64,000 nucleotides of DNA, from NCBI GenBank assembly GCA_030272155.1, contig CP126200.1, positions 2,418,001 through 2,482,000 of the forward strand, given 5' to 3'. The notes under the pieces were generated by a model. It was given only the letters and a program-made list of their open reading frames with translations. It was not told where the DNA came from and did not search any database. This DNA is from Tetradesmus obliquus (lineage: Eukaryota > Chlorophyta > Chlorophyceae > Sphaeropleales > Scenedesmaceae). Below, piece by piece: positions 1 through 11,812 of the stretch (its first letter is position 1; every line of letters starts with the position of its first letter). The position numbers and the translations under genes were made by a program.

Positions 1-30
1 ATATATCAGCTTGAGAAATTCTGTTCTCAG

Positions 31-1631
31 GGGCGGCTAGCTTGCAGCGGCTGTCAGGCATGCAGGCCAGCGACATAGACGCCTACCGGCGCGTCACTCG
101 CGACCATGGTGCGTTTGTTGGATTCGGAGCAGCAGTGGCCTTTTGGTATGGTCAGCAGGTGCTCGCAAGGTGCTCGCAAGGTGCTCGCAAGGTGCCATGT
201 GTTGAACATGGACAACATACCCCTTACACAACACGTGTCTTCATTCAGCTCCTGCTGAGATGCCCTGTTGCCACATTGCCATGCTCTGGCTGACGGCACC
301 ACGTGGATGTTCCATTGCCTGCATCTATGCCTTATCCAGGTGTAACTGTCAGTTCACCGCCATACGTTTCCCTTCCACAGGCCAAGTACCTGGCCGCCTC
401 CAACGGCAAGGATAAAGAGGCCCTTGTCTGCCTGACCTGCTGACCTGTGGCGCCACGCCAACATCTCATGTCCGGTTGTTGTTTGTGCAGGCCAAGTACC
501 TGGCTGCCTCCACGGGCAAGGAGGAGGAGGCCATCATGCAGGACTTCAGCCGCCCGCGCTACTTCAGCGCCTTTGAGGCAGCAGAGTACGGCCTCATCGA
601 CCAGGTGCGCCGGGGTTGAGGGTTGAGGCATCATTGGATGGGGTTCAGGTCGATTTGAGGTGAAAGTTTGGTTGAGGTGGGAGGGATGTGAAGCAGCGGA
701 GTACGTCCTCATTGACCAGGTGCACGGGGCTTGTGGTTGAGGTTGAGGGTTCTGCTTGGGGTAGGTGGTGTGGTTAAGGTGTAGGCTTATGGGAGCGGGT
801 GCGACACAGATTGGCGGGGCACGGCGGCAATTCACGGCTGCATCGACAGGTGGACGTCAGTTCTGGCGGCGGATTCAGTCATCATGTTGAGGTCCGAAGC
901 TTGCCGTCACAGCGCCTGAGAACTCTCTCTTGTGACACAGGGGTTACAGTGGCAGGTTGATGAACGCGATTTTACTGCCCACCTGTCTTACTTCTGCAGG
1001 TGCCTGAGCCCAAGGATGGCAAGGTGGTGTACAACGACTGGCACTTAGCTTGTAAAATCACAACATAACGTATAGCCTAAGCCTGTGGTGCTACATACAT
1101 TGTGCTGCAGGTGCTTGAGCCCAAGGTCGGCAAGGAGCTTGTAAAATCACAACATACCGTATAATCTAAGCCTGTGGTGCTTCATACGTTGTGCTGCAGG
1201 TGCTTGAGCCCAAGGACGGCAAGGTGGTGTACAAGGACTGGGACCAGCTGGGCAGCGAGATCGGGCAGCTGGAGACATTCGAGGACGACGAGCAGCCGCT
1301 GCCGCAGAACGTGAGTGGCACTGGTGTTTGTTGTTTTTGTTTGAGGAAAAATGTCACCTTGTGTAGTAGTCATTGTTGGTTCATCTACGTGGTGGTTATG
1401 CGTGCCAGCAGTTGGAGGTGTCACGATAGCTGCTGTTGGGGGTTGTCCTCGATCAGCATGCAGGCCTGCATGACAGTGCCCCGCTGCTGCAGAGCAATCA
1501 CCAAGGACGCCGTACTGCGATTGCAAATGACAGTACAGACAGTACTGCATGTTTGATGAAGATCGCTGAAACTTTGCATCTGCCTTCAAACTTTTATCAA
1601 CTGCTCTGTAATTGTTGCTTCTGCCGTTCCC

Positions 1632-1685
<54 letters not shown>

Positions 1686-1743
1686 GCCGCAGGTCATGTA
1701 CCCTGGCACATCAGACTACTGGCCGTATGATGGATCCAACTGA
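31..1743 (+). CDS. ClpR/ClpP-family plastid protease subunit, 3' part
   Basis: This is the C-terminal part of a Clp protease core subunit of the kind that forms the plastid ClpPR ring; the 5' part lies outside the window. Exons read: 31-108 (ends ASDIDAYRRVTRDH), 491-604 (AKYLAASTGKEEEAIMQDF, then RPRYFSAFEAAEYGLIDQ), 1200-1310 (VLEPKDGKVVYKDW) and 1693-1743 (VMYPGTSDYWPYDGSN, stop TGA). The RPRYFS..EA.EYGLID block is the ClpP/ClpR signature after the catalytic Asp region. The acidic C-terminal tail fits ClpR subunits better than ClpP, but the Ser and His positions that separate active ClpP from inactive ClpR are not in view. The join between the first two exons does not keep phase with a plain GT donor at 109, so a small exon there may be missed. 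Decayed copies of exon pieces lie in the introns (see repeats). Family call is secure; the R-subunit assignment is an inference. Confidence 0.72.
381..1190 (+). repeat. Decayed exon-edge copies in ClpR-like gene introns
   Basis: 381-421 repeats the acceptor and start of the exon at 491 (110 bp apart) but runs into a stop. About 691-720 repeats the end of that exon with its donor (116 bp downstream of the original). About 1000-1050 and 1108-1137 repeat the acceptor and start of the exon at 1200, the second within a roughly 90-bp unit that also copies the intron flank. The selected exons are the ones with an open frame and family similarity. Confidence 0.8.
1633..1683 (+). repeat. (CTG)17 at intron 3' end
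   Basis: Seventeen uninterrupted CTG units end nine bases before the exon at 1693, taking the place of a normal polypyrimidine tract. Confidence 0.95.
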
Positions 1744-2708
1744 GCAGCACTTTGGCGGTAGAGGCGGGCTCAATGCATCGCAGATCTGTATGCAGCAGAA
1801 GTGCCTGAAGCAGCAGCAGCAGCACCAGCACCAGCACCAGCAGTAGGTGGTGTCGCAACAGCTGCTTGTGTCCTGCAGCAGCAGCAGCTGCCGCTGGGCT
1901 GGCGAGGCCTCAAGGGCAGCGCCAGCAGCGACTAGGGTTGTTGCTGCTGCTGAAGATGTTTAACCTGACTCATGTATTATGCGGCTCTTGCGTGCCTGTC
2001 ATCATTTTGAATTCTTGTAACACTGGTGTGAGCTTCGAGGTTGGGGGCTCAAGGTGGTGGCTATTAGAAGCTGCTCCACTGATCATGGGCAGGCAGACGC
2101 ATCAGCAAGCAGCCGAGTGGCCGCCTGCGGCAGGCAGAGTCCTGCTGTTGCCTGGCCCGGTATGCGGGCCTCAGGGAAGATTGGGACAAGGCTAAACTAA
2201 CAGCAACCGAAAGTCCATTGCTGCATCACACGCTCAGCAGCAGCAGGTGACCTGTGTTAATGATGGTTCGGGCAGGGTGCCTGTGTAGACCCTGCTCTGT
2301 GCTGGACCTGCTCCACTGGGCCAATGGCTCAAGGCTTGCTGTGCACGCAGCGAGAGCAGGTGCTGTCGTTGTTGGATGCCAAACCACACAAAGGTTATAA
2401 AAGCTGCATATTGTTGAGGGCTGCAGCCGCCGCACTGGTGAGCACAGCATTACTGACAGATCAGGTGACAGGATGTCATAAGCGCCATGTGCCTGCTGCT
2501 GTACCCTGTGTACTGGATCGCAGTCTTGGAAATTCTGAAGCGATCGTGTGTGTTGCCAGTCCGCGGTGGGAACACCTCGAGCCCTGGGTGTTTTTGCCGT
2601 GAGCTCGATCCACACTGGCTGTTTGTGCCTCTCGGTCGCTTCGCCAGCACCTGTCGCTGCCTTAACTGCTCTTTCCGTGTTTTATTCTATCACGTAGAGG
2701 CGTGACAG
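1744..2708. other. 3' region of ClpR-like gene and upstream region of carrier gene
   Basis: No convincing gene. Contains short CAG/CAC-rich runs (1809-1845, 1877-1895) and a TGTAA at 2016-2020 that suits the ClpR-like transcript end. Confidence 0.5.
2016..2020 (+). terminator. Candidate TGTAA poly(A) signal
   Basis: TGTAA is the usual chlorophyte polyadenylation signal; this one lies about 270 bp after the ClpR-like stop. Placement is by motif and distance only. Confidence 0.35.
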
Positions 2709-3582
2709 ATGAGCACGCTGTCTCCTGGTCTGCAGAACAGCCCTGGTTCTGTCGTGCTGTCCTCAGTGAATATCAACAATACTCCTAGTCAGTCGATGAC
2801 AACAGTTGACAGCAAGCAGATAGCCGTAGCACGGAAAAGCACAGCCCCCAGCTGGGACCAGATATGCAAGAGCCTGGTCGCAGGAGGCGTGGCAGGCGGA
2901 CTGTAAGTTCATCGGATGAAGGATTTCAACAAAATGTGCACGTTGTCTTCGCGATCTCACCTGCACTTCCCGCTACAGGTCCCGGACTGCTGTAGCACCT
3001 CTGGAGCGTCTGAAGATTCTCATGCAAGTGCAGGGCAATGACAAAATCTACAAAGGAGTGTGGCAGGTAGGCTGTGGGTGCAGCTTGCGCCTGAGCATGT
3101 GGCTGCTGCTGTCATGGCTGCAGTGAGTGTGACACAGCAGCAGCACTGCCGGCAAGAAACAACCCTGATTGTGGTTGTGACTGCATTTGTTGCAGCAGCT
3201 GCAGCACAGCACCTGTGTGGCACCCAGAGCTGCCTAGCACCAGTTTACCAGTTTTTGGCCAGCTGCTTATGCAGGTGCATTGTCTCAGCTGCAGCTGTGA
3301 GCGGTGCATCGGTCAGCGTACCACAAGCGCAGCAGTGCATGCTTGCTGCGCTGAGAGGGTTGATTGTAGCTGGGAGGTTGATGATCCCACGTCTAAAACT
3401 CTAGCTGAAGCTTTCAGCTCCCGCAGCGACTGGCAGAGTGCCGCCAGGTGGCAGAGCTGGCCAAGTTGCAGTTGCAGCTGCAACTTGCAGGCACTACTTG
3501 CACCTTCCAGCCGACTATGTGCTGTCACTGCTGCGGATGCCAGGCTACGGCCCAGTACACATGTCCAAGGCGCTTTTCCTTT

Positions 3583-3658
<76 letters not shown>

Positions 3659-5599
3659 TGCTGCTGCTGCGCCAGGGCCTGCTGCACATGTCCAAGACGG
3701 AGGGCATGCGCGGCATGATGAAGGGCAATTGGACCAACTGCGTGCGCATCATCCCCAACAGCGCCATGAAGTTCTTCACATACGAGCAGCTCACGCGGTG
3801 AGGCGCAGCAGCAGCAGCTGCTGCAGCAGCAACGGCAGCGGCAGCGGCAGCAGTGGCCGCAGCAGCAGCAGCAGCAGGACTGTGGATGCAGGGGGCTTTG
3901 AGTAATCTGGCTCTGGCGTGCTGGTGCAGCTGTCCCTTTGATGAGTGGCTCATTCACCACGCACGGCAGGCAGGAGCAGTTGACAGCAGAGCGCGCACAT
4001 ATCCTTATGCAGCTCGCGTTTTGGGCAGCATGCGCAGGCTTTGCGCTTGGCCTGCAAGTAGGCCAGCTTGCAGCTAGCTGCCTACCATGTCGTGCGTATT
4101 GCTGGCCTGCAACCTGCTCCCTCAATGTTTTAACTAAACAGCAACCCGCATTTGCACACGCAGGGTCATTGCTGACCACCAGCGGGAGACCACCGGCAGC
4201 GGGCAGCTCACGCCTGTGCTGCGGCTGCTGGCTGGTGCCGGGGCCGGCATTGTTGCCATGAGTGCCACGTACCCGCTGGACATGGTGCGGGGGCGGCTGA
4301 CGGTGCAGGAGGGCCGCAACGTGCAGTACACCGGCATCATCCACGCCGCACGCACCATCCTGCGCGAGGTGGGTTGGTTAGTGGGCGTTGTGCTGCTGTC
4401 TGGCACTAGGTGAATTAGGGGGCTGTTGTGGTTAGACCAAGATGATATTGCGCGCTGTGCACAGCACTGGGTGACCTGCTAGCTTGAACACCTTGAAACG
4501 CGCAGTAACAGCAGCAGCAGCAGTTTCTGCTAGCTTGTCCTTGTGAAAGAGCAGCCTGCGCACACGATGTTGCCCTGCAGCCAAACAGCAGTCAAACGAT
4601 CACCGAAGTAGCATCAATTGTTGATCTTCAAATCCTGCAACATTCGATCATTCGCACCACCGCAGGAGGGCCCGCTCGCCTTCTACAAGGGCTGGCTGCC
4701 CAGCGTCATCGGTGTGGTGCCTTACGTGGGGCTCAACTTTGGGGTCTATGAAACCCTGAAGCACATGCTGCTCGCGCACTACGAGCTGCGCGACGAGCGC
4801 GAGCTGTCCGTGCCGGCGCGGCTGGGCTGCGGCGCGGCGGCGGGCACGATGGGGCAGACGGTGGCGTATCCGTTTGACGTCGCACGGCGGCGGCTGCAGG
4901 TGTGGCAGCTGGTGGTTTGTTGGCTTGGCTGCAGGAGGAGTGGCAGGGCAGCAGCAGCTATGGGCGGGTGCTGGCGGCTGTATAGCGCAGCACATGTATC
5001 TTGATCGCTGCCGGCGTGGCTTGTCCACCGCTGTCAGCTTGGTGTCAGATCACATGCAGACAGCACTTCCAGCCTCGCCCTCCTCGCTTTCTTGTTATGA
5101 ACCTCCACTCAACTTGCAAACGGGAAATTGTTGTTGCAGGTGTCGGGCTGGCAGGGCGCGCGCGAGCTGCACAGCGACCACGGCAGTGTGGTGGTGTACC
5201 GCGGCATGGTGGACTGCTTCGTGCGCACCGTGAGGGAGGAGGGCTTCAAGGCGCTGTTCAAGGTGAGGGGCTGCAGCAGCGTGTTGTGTTTGTAATGCAT
5301 GTACGTCGTTGCAGCGAGCATGATGCATGGGACAGTGCAATGGTGCTCAGACAGGATGAAAACCATATGTATGTGCACTCCCGTCATGCTCCTCGCGCAT
5401 GTGTATCGGCAGCCACCTCATTTCAGGCTTTCAGCTCTCTCTGCACATCAAGCTGCTCACGGTGCTGCTGCTGCTGCTGCTGCTGCCGCAGGGCCTGTGG
5501 CCCAACTACCTCAAGGTGGTGCCCTCCATCGCCATCGCCTTTGTGTGCTATGAGCAGGTCAAGGAGCTGCTGGGAGTGGAGTTCCGGATATCCGAGTAG
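2709..5599 (+). CDS. ADNT1: Mitochondrial adenine nucleotide carrier (ADNT1-like)
   Basis: SLC25-family carrier of the mitochondrial inner membrane. By similarity to Arabidopsis ADNT1 (At4g01100) it would exchange cytosolic AMP for matrix ATP/ADP. Seven exons: 2709-2902, 2979-3066, 3676-3797, 4164-4368, 4666-4899, 5140-5262 and 5492-5599. All phases agree and give 357 residues, close to the plant protein. Three carrier repeats are visible with signatures PLERLKILMQ (about residue 72), PLDMVRGRL and PFDVARRRLQ. Diagnostic ADNT1 stretches are SICKSL-like CKSLVAGGVAGGLSRTAVAP, WLPSVIGVVPYVGLNF and the C-terminus GVEFRISE. The start ATG opens a hydrophilic, Ser/Thr-rich N-terminus of about 50 residues, longer than the core carrier, as in plant homologues. 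Intron 3 ends in a CTG array and the next intron begins with a CAG-rich array. A decayed copy of the stop-codon region follows at 5704-5736. Confidence 0.93.
3583..3670 (+). repeat. Interrupted CTG/CTT array before exon 3 of the carrier gene
   Basis: About 29 CTG units with a few TTC interruptions end directly at the acceptor of the exon starting at 3676. Confidence 0.95.
3806..3878 (+). repeat. CAG/CGG-rich array after exon 3 of the carrier gene
   Basis: CAG runs mixed with CGGCAG units begin eight bases after the donor of exon 3676-3797. They are complementary to the CTG array before that exon. Confidence 0.9.
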
Positions 5600-8270
5600 A
5601 ACTGCAGCTTGTTGTAGCCACGCTGCTTGCAGATTGCTTGCTGATTGCTGCAGCCGTGCCGCGCTGCTACAGCCGGGGTCCAGGGCTCAGGGATGAGCAA
5701 GTCGAGGGGCGTTGAGTTCCGGATATCCAATTAGGCTAGATCCATGCGGCAGTTGCGACGTGCTGTGCTGCAGCCATGCAGTGCAGCCAGCAGCAGTTGT
5801 GGCATTCTGGGTGTGGAGCTTGCCATTGGAGTGAAGCAGATGCAGAGTGCTGTGCTGCGGCAGTGCCGCTGCAGCTGCGCTACTGCAGAGCAGTGTGCAG
5901 TGCATGCATCGGCATACAGCTGCACACAAGCTGCAGTCAACAGCAGCAGACAACAGCAGGCATGGCAGCGGTGCAGGCTTCTCGCCATGCCCTGCAGCTG
6001 CGGCATGCGGTGCTTGCTGCTGTGCAAGGCCAGCTGCAGCAAAATGTGCGGCCGCTGCAGGGCTGAACAGAGTCTGTGGCGAGAGCCTTTATGACAAGCT
6101 GTGCAGCTAGTCGTCGGGTGCACAGTGGGTTGCAGATGCAACGCTGTGTTGCTTGGCTGACGGCAGCTGCCCGCGCTAGAAAGGGCGCGCTCGCACCTGT
6201 GGTTGATCCTCCCTAGTGCGCTGCTTGTTGACTTGGACACTCCTTCTTGGCTGCCAGCTGTTGAATAGTCCATGACTTGCAGGACTGCTGAGCAGCTCTT
6301 GCCCTTGCCGCATTGGCAGCATTGGCAGCACATGCAGCAGATGGCTCGAGTGCAGCGCAGATGTAGCGCTTGCAGCACACTGCCATGCTTTTGCTACTGA
6401 CTGCAGCAGTGTCTGTCTCTTGTTTTTGATCGTGTCTTGATCGTCTTGGGCACTGCAGGCTGCCTGCGTTCCTGCAAGACAGGGCAAAGCAGGGTGCAGG
6501 TCTGTTGAAGGGCGGTGTAGCGGCGGCCCTCTGGTTCTGTGCATTGCAAAGCGTTGGTTGCCATGTCCTGCTGCTGTCGTCTTTGTGACAGCAGCAGCAG
6601 CAGCAGCAGCACCAATCTGTGTTGCTGGCAGCAAAGGGTTGTCTAGCAGTGTGCCAGTGCGCGTGCATGTGTGTGGGCGTGTGTGTTGTATGGGCATGTT
6701 TTGTGTTGCAGATTGGGGTGCGCAATCTAGTGCATGCGCGTGGCCTGATCTTTGTGTGTGCACACACAAGCGTGGTCACACAGACCAGACAAGGTCGCAG
6801 GCTGGTTTAACCAGCCGGCAGCTAGGGCGTGGTTTAGAAGCCTAGGGCATTGCTGTTAGTAGCAGCTGCACGTCTTTGCACATGCAGCTGCTGCTAGAGT
6901 GTGTATTACTACTGCCTTGGTAGCTAGTAGTGGAGGCGGAGACTTGGCGGTGCAGCTGTGCAGAAGCTGCAGCAGTTGGGACAGTAGCATGCTGCTCTGC
7001 TTTCAAGCTGGGCTGCACATGCGTTGTATGCCTACGTCAGCAGAATGTGGTGCGGGAAGTTGCCAGACATCAACGCTGTAGGTTGCGCAGGCCTTGCAAT
7101 GTATGTGCTGCACAGACAGCTGTCGCGAGGGTGCCATGCTCATCTGCTGTGGTTGTATGTTGTATGCAAGGAGAGTGCGCATTGCTGCATGTACGCAGGC
7201 TGCGCTTGCAATGGGGGCCCGTAGCCAGCCACCCGTATGATGTATGAGCATGCATGCTAACAGTGGTTTGTTGTGCCTGGTTGTTTGCATGCTCGTGCAA
7301 CTGCTGCCGAATGCAGCAGTTGTGTGCAGCTGTTGTGCACTGTGCTGCAGAAGCGCAGCAGGGCTGATGCGCAGGGCAGCGTTTTTGCCGCCACATCGGT
7401 TGCTTTTATTTGCTTTGGCTGTGGTGGTTCGGCTGCAGGTCAGGTCTATTTGGCAAACTGGTTGGGGTTGCCTGGGAGTTATTCCATCTGCTCTTGGCTG
7501 GCGCAGCCTGGCAGGCACCCCACGTACGTGCTGCACAGAATTCTGTAGTGAAGTGGCTGCTACAACACGTGACAGGTGTTAAGTCAGCGGCTGCTTGGTC
7601 TGCCATGCAGCCGTCTATGAAGTTGTGAGATTTCCATGGACAAAGATCAAGCCAAGGAAACCTACATGCATGTACATTCTTGAGTAAGTTGGTTTGGTCC
7701 ACAATTTGTAGATGGTGAGGCAGTCAACTTGACTGCCTGTGGTGTGCAGCAGCCTGCACTACAGACATCAAGCTCAACATCTTGGACAGCGGCGTTTAAT
7801 GATCACACGGACATTTACATACGTGTTCTCGGCAGTGAAATGAGGGTTTGATGCCTCAGCTTCTCGTTAGATTTGAAGGTCAGGCAGGTGCTGAAGCTGT
7901 CAGCATGGACGCAGTGTAACTGGATAACCCGGCACTTCACCGACTACATAAGGCGGGTCACTGATTGCTATATCTCAAACACTATTGCTGCAGCTGATCG
8001 AGCTTCCAGCGTCTTGTTTCTGATAGTCCGGCACGGGCAGCTGTCATTCATAATTTGGGTGCACAGCAGCAACACAAATTCAAGCGAAGTTTATATCATC
8101 TTTAGCGCGCATCTTTCGCGCCTATAGTTGGGACCTGGTTTTCTGGCAGCAAGTTACAGCCCAAAGCAGGTGAGGGTGGAGGAAGACAACCAGAAGGTCA
8201 TTGTCTGCACGGTGCCGCAACATGTGCGTCTGTACCAATCATTCATTTGTTGGTGTTGTTTGCAGATATC
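5600..8270. other. Long gene-poor stretch
   Basis: 2.7 kb with no recognisable coding exon on either strand. At 5704-5736 the last codons of the preceding carrier gene are echoed (GGAGTTCCGGATATCC-like). The rest is rich in TGC/GCA words, with many chance open frames lacking family similarity. It may hold the long 3' UTR of the carrier gene and the promoter and a 5' UTR intron of the next gene; a TGTAA occurs at 7915-7919. Confidence 0.5.
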
Positions 8271-9143
8271 ATGGCGCGCAACGGCATTTTGGCAGCAGTG
8301 CTGCTGGTGCTGCTGGCACAAGCAGGTGAGTGGGGTGGGTTGCTGCCATGCACAGCAGGCAGTTTGGCCCTCACTGTACTGACACTGCTGAGATGTGCTG
8401 TGATATCACAACAAACAATAACATCGTCAAGCATGGACGTGTCGTCGTTGTTAGCAGGCTCCGCAGCTTAAATATGTGTTCCAACCACCACAACCTGGGC
8501 ACCGTGCTGACTCTGCAGTCCATGGCCATGTGTTCATGCAGGCAACGTCAATGCACGCTCGCTTCAGCAACAGCAGCAGGGCCAGGATGTCGGCAGCATC
8601 TTTGGAAGCGTCTTAAATGCGGCACAGGGCCTGATCAACGCCACCACAACAGCACTCGCCAACACAACCGCCAACAACGCCACAGCAGCCGGCGCCACTC
8701 CTAGCCCTGCCGCCGCCAACAACAACACAAACAACAATTTGGGACAATCGCTGGGTCAGATGTTCACCAACCTTACAAGCGCGATCAGCCAGGCCGCAAA
8801 CGGCACAGCCAACACCACCCGCGCTGCCGCAGCCGCGCCCGCCCCTGCAGCTGACGCCGGCAATGTTCCTGCAAACGCCACAGGCAATGTGACAGATGCA
8901 CTGCAGACAGCTGCGCAGGGTGTGGGTCAGTTCTTCAGCAACCTAACAGGAGCACTGTCTGGCGCCCTGGGCAATGCGAGTACTGCAGCTGGTGCGCAGC
9001 AGCAGGGTGCTGCCGGTGCTGCTGGCAGCAGCATGTCATCTGACAGGGCATACCCAAAGCCTGGCAGCGGTGCTGCTGCTGCTGGCCTGAGCTCCCTGGC
9101 TGGGTTGGCTGCTGGAGCATTGGTGCTGCTGCTGGTGCTGTGA
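8271..9143 (+). CDS. Secreted, probably GPI-anchored, N-glycosylated Ala-rich protein
   Basis: Two exons, 8271-8325 and 8542-9143, joined in phase 1 to give 218 residues. The first exon is a clean signal peptide (MARNGILAAVLLVLLAQA). The mature part is rich in Ala, Asn, Gln and Thr and carries about ten N-X-S/T sequons (NATT, NTT, NAT, NLT, NGT, NAS and others), with a loosely repeated motif of the type GQ.F.NLT.A.. at two places. It ends in a hydrophobic tail (LSSLAGLAAGALVLLLVL) directly at the stop, after a small-residue stretch, which is the layout of a GPI-attachment signal. No family is recognised. A cell-wall or surface glycoprotein, comparable in composition to arabinogalactan-type proteins, is the best inference. 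The short signal-peptide exon followed by a phase-1 intron recurs at 63917. Confidence 0.8.
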
Positions 9144-10713
9144 TTGTGGGAGAGTGAGGCTTGCAGGACACCTGTCAGATGTTAGGCAAGAGTAGGGTGT
9201 GCACGCAGCATTCTGGTGGGTTTGTGCCAGTCAACTGGCTGAACCAGTAGCGGTCGGGTACAGCTGATGTCTTCCCAACTGTAGATGCTGCCCTGAGCCC
9301 TTTTGCCCTGATGCAAGCAGCAGCGTAGGTGATAATTTGTCATTGAGTGAGTAGTGCTGGCCTCCGTGCTATTGGGCCGAGGCCTGCGTTTCGTGGACAA
9401 TCAGCATGCCTTGTTGCACAATGATTGGCTGAGTGGTGTGCGGCAGACATGCTTCTCTTGGGTCTGTTTCAGCAGGGTACGTTGCAGCCGCCAAGGTGCT
9501 GCAAAGCACGTATCTGTCTTGTCGCATATCAAACGCCAAGCACATGCCACATGCGAAACAACCCATTTGTTACTTGTGCTGTTGGGCGGGTCCCACAGCA
9601 AATACATCCAGATGAGGTCACTGAGCTGTGGCACATTGATTGATACACAAGCGCACACACAAGTAGGCTGCAGGCTTGCCGTACATCACATGGCGCGTGT
9701 GCTGCTTTGAGCACTGGTTTGTCAGACTGGGGCGTTGCTGAAAGCTGTTGGGTCACTGTGCGGAGCCGCAGCATCCTCTAGAGGCAGCACGGATAACGTA
9801 TGACAGGCTGGTACATTGACTGATTTGGCTGCTGGTGTTGACGGATGTCATTTGCCGTGACTTCTGAACACAGTGCAATCTCTCTGCAGTGCTGCTGAAA
9901 AGCATGCACCAAGCTTGGTAAAACGAGATTTGCAGGCGCAAGAACTTGTGTGAAGCAAGCAGCAGGCTGCCGCAGTGGTGCCAGGTGTGCACAGTTGCTG
10001 TTCAACAGCGGATCGGAAGTTCCGAACACTGAGTCAGCAGTGCAGCAGGACACTTGGTGTGAGGCCTCATGAGAGCAGTGGTAATGCCTCAAAACTGACA
10101 TGCTGCAGACTTTGATGTTTCCTTAGACAGACGGTACGGAAGATGTCAGCACTGTGTCACTGACACTGAGAAGTTGAGCTAGATGTGTGCTTGTGCTGCA
10201 TTGCTGCTGCAGCGGCACAGACAGCAGAGCCAGACATGACTTGCCGGCAACCCTTGCCCACATTCTCTTACATAGAGAGTGAGTCTCTATTTCCACTATA
10301 ATCACATCCCCACGGAGTGGATCATAAGCACCTACAGCCGGGCAGCTCCCTTGACCGAAGAGTCTCATGCGGGGTAAGGTGAAATTCAGTCTGCAAGCAA
10401 GAAGCACGTGGCTAGTGATCGCGTAGCATTTGACAAATCTCTCTTTCATGCTATTCTGCGGTCAGCTTGACTCAGTCGCGAAGAAGTCGTCACAATCAAA
10501 TCTGACCGTCCACACTTTGGGTGACGCGCCTCACACTTCCCTGCGAATGCACGGCGATTATGATAGGATGCCAACATGCGTATATATAGAGGCATAAGCT
10601 TTGTGTTTTCTTCATATGCTGAAGTGCAAGCCTCATTGCTCTACTTCGTCTCCGACCCGAAGTCCGAACTTCCACCCAGCTGTTCCTACTCAGCGTGCTT
10701 CACACGACGCTAC
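9144..10713. other. Intergenic region
   Basis: No coding exon recognised. The right end holds the promoter of the next gene, with a TATA-like box at 10581-10590. Confidence 0.5.
10581..10590 (+). promoter_or_regulatory. TATA-box-like element
   Basis: TATATATAGA lies about 125 bp upstream of the ATG at 10714, a plausible core-promoter distance for the cysteine-rich secreted protein gene. Confidence 0.5.
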
Positions 10714-11698
10714 GATGGCCGCAGCCAGCCGCTCAATGACAACAGCTGTTGCTCTCATGCTTCTGGCCGTTTCTGTATCAGCAAGGTGCGTCTTCACTTG
10801 TCTGGCCAGCCTGCCAGAATAACTGTCTCAAGTGCTAGCATCAGCATGGCCCACCCCCTTCTGATAACTGCAGAAAACGGCACGCTGCACCGTGGCTTAC
10901 TTGCATGGCTTGCGGTAACTCAAGAACGCTTTATGTTTGTTCTGCCTCTACTCGTGCTCTACACCTGCAGGCGTCTGGCGACAATCCCACCAGGCAACGA
11001 TGCGGGTGACAACCCCCACACCTGCTGCCGCTGCAAGTGCCTTGTGGCGACACCTGCCAACAGCACCAAAGCATCTGGAGCACTGCTGAGTGGTGTGTCT
11101 GCCAGCAACCCTGCTCCTTCAAGCCCCCAGCCCAATGTGCCCTGCGTGCTGCCACCCAACTCCCAGCCAGGAAGCACTGGCTGTGTCACGCCAACATACG
11201 GCAAGAAGCGTATCTGTGAGTAGCCTGTTGGCTGGGATTGACTGCACCAGAATGAAGTGAGATGTATTGAAGCTGGCACAGAAACAAAGCATTTCTGTGC
11301 TGGCTCATCAGCTGCAAAAAGGCACATTGATTGCAGCGGCAGCAGCGGCAGCAGCGGCAGCAGCAGCACTGCACTAATGGAATGTGCTGTTGTCGTGTCA
11401 GAGCTGGCACAACATTTGCCTGTATAGCTGTTCACTTGTCAGCTGTGGCATGCGCTGCACCCCAGCCTGCCAGTGTGCCATATATGTTGCCAAGCTGCCC
11501 CTTCAGCCCAGATTGGTTTGGTTGCATCTGCAGATGGCCAGCTGGCTTGCAGATGCACCCGTGCACTGTTCCCTGCTAGATGACTGCACTACATAGTGTA
11601 ACGCACAGCTTGTTGCAGGCTGGCACATCTGCCAGTGCTGCTGGATTACTTTCAGTAAACGCCAGTAGCGGCAGCCTCCAGACCTGCTGTCTAGCTCA

Positions 11699-11730
<32 letters not shown>

Positions 11731-11812
11731 AGGCAAGAGCGGTTTCCTGGGCAGCTGTGATGAGGTGTGCCTCATGGACAATGGAGGCTGGACCTCCTAC
11801 AACACGTGCTAA
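10714..11812 (+). CDS. Secreted cysteine-rich small protein, paralogue A
   Basis: Three exons (10714-10784, 10971-11215, 11733-11812) give 131 residues. Residues 1-24 are a signal peptide (MAAASRSMTTAVALMLLAVS, then VSAR). The mature protein has a CCxCxC cluster (HTCCRCKC), a Pro/Ser/Thr-rich middle with single cysteines (PCVLP, GCVTP), and a C-terminal module ICKSGFLGSCDEVC...YNTC. The same cysteine layout occurs in the next gene at 14040, so the two are tandem paralogues. The second intron begins at GTGAGTAG directly after the ATC T codon split; reading through it would stop at once. It ends in a CTG array before the acceptor. No known family is recognised. A disulfide-rich cell-wall or extracellular protein is inferred. 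Confidence 0.8.

Noticed and set aside
691-720. Second functional copy of the ClpR-like exon end
   Set aside because: Only about 30 bp are preserved and there is no acceptor with an open frame before it; treated as a decayed edge copy.
3313-4344. Long minus-strand open frame of 343 codons across the adenine nucleotide carrier gene
   Set aside because: It lies antisense to confirmed carrier exons and CTG arrays, with Cys and Gln runs typical of repeat readthrough.
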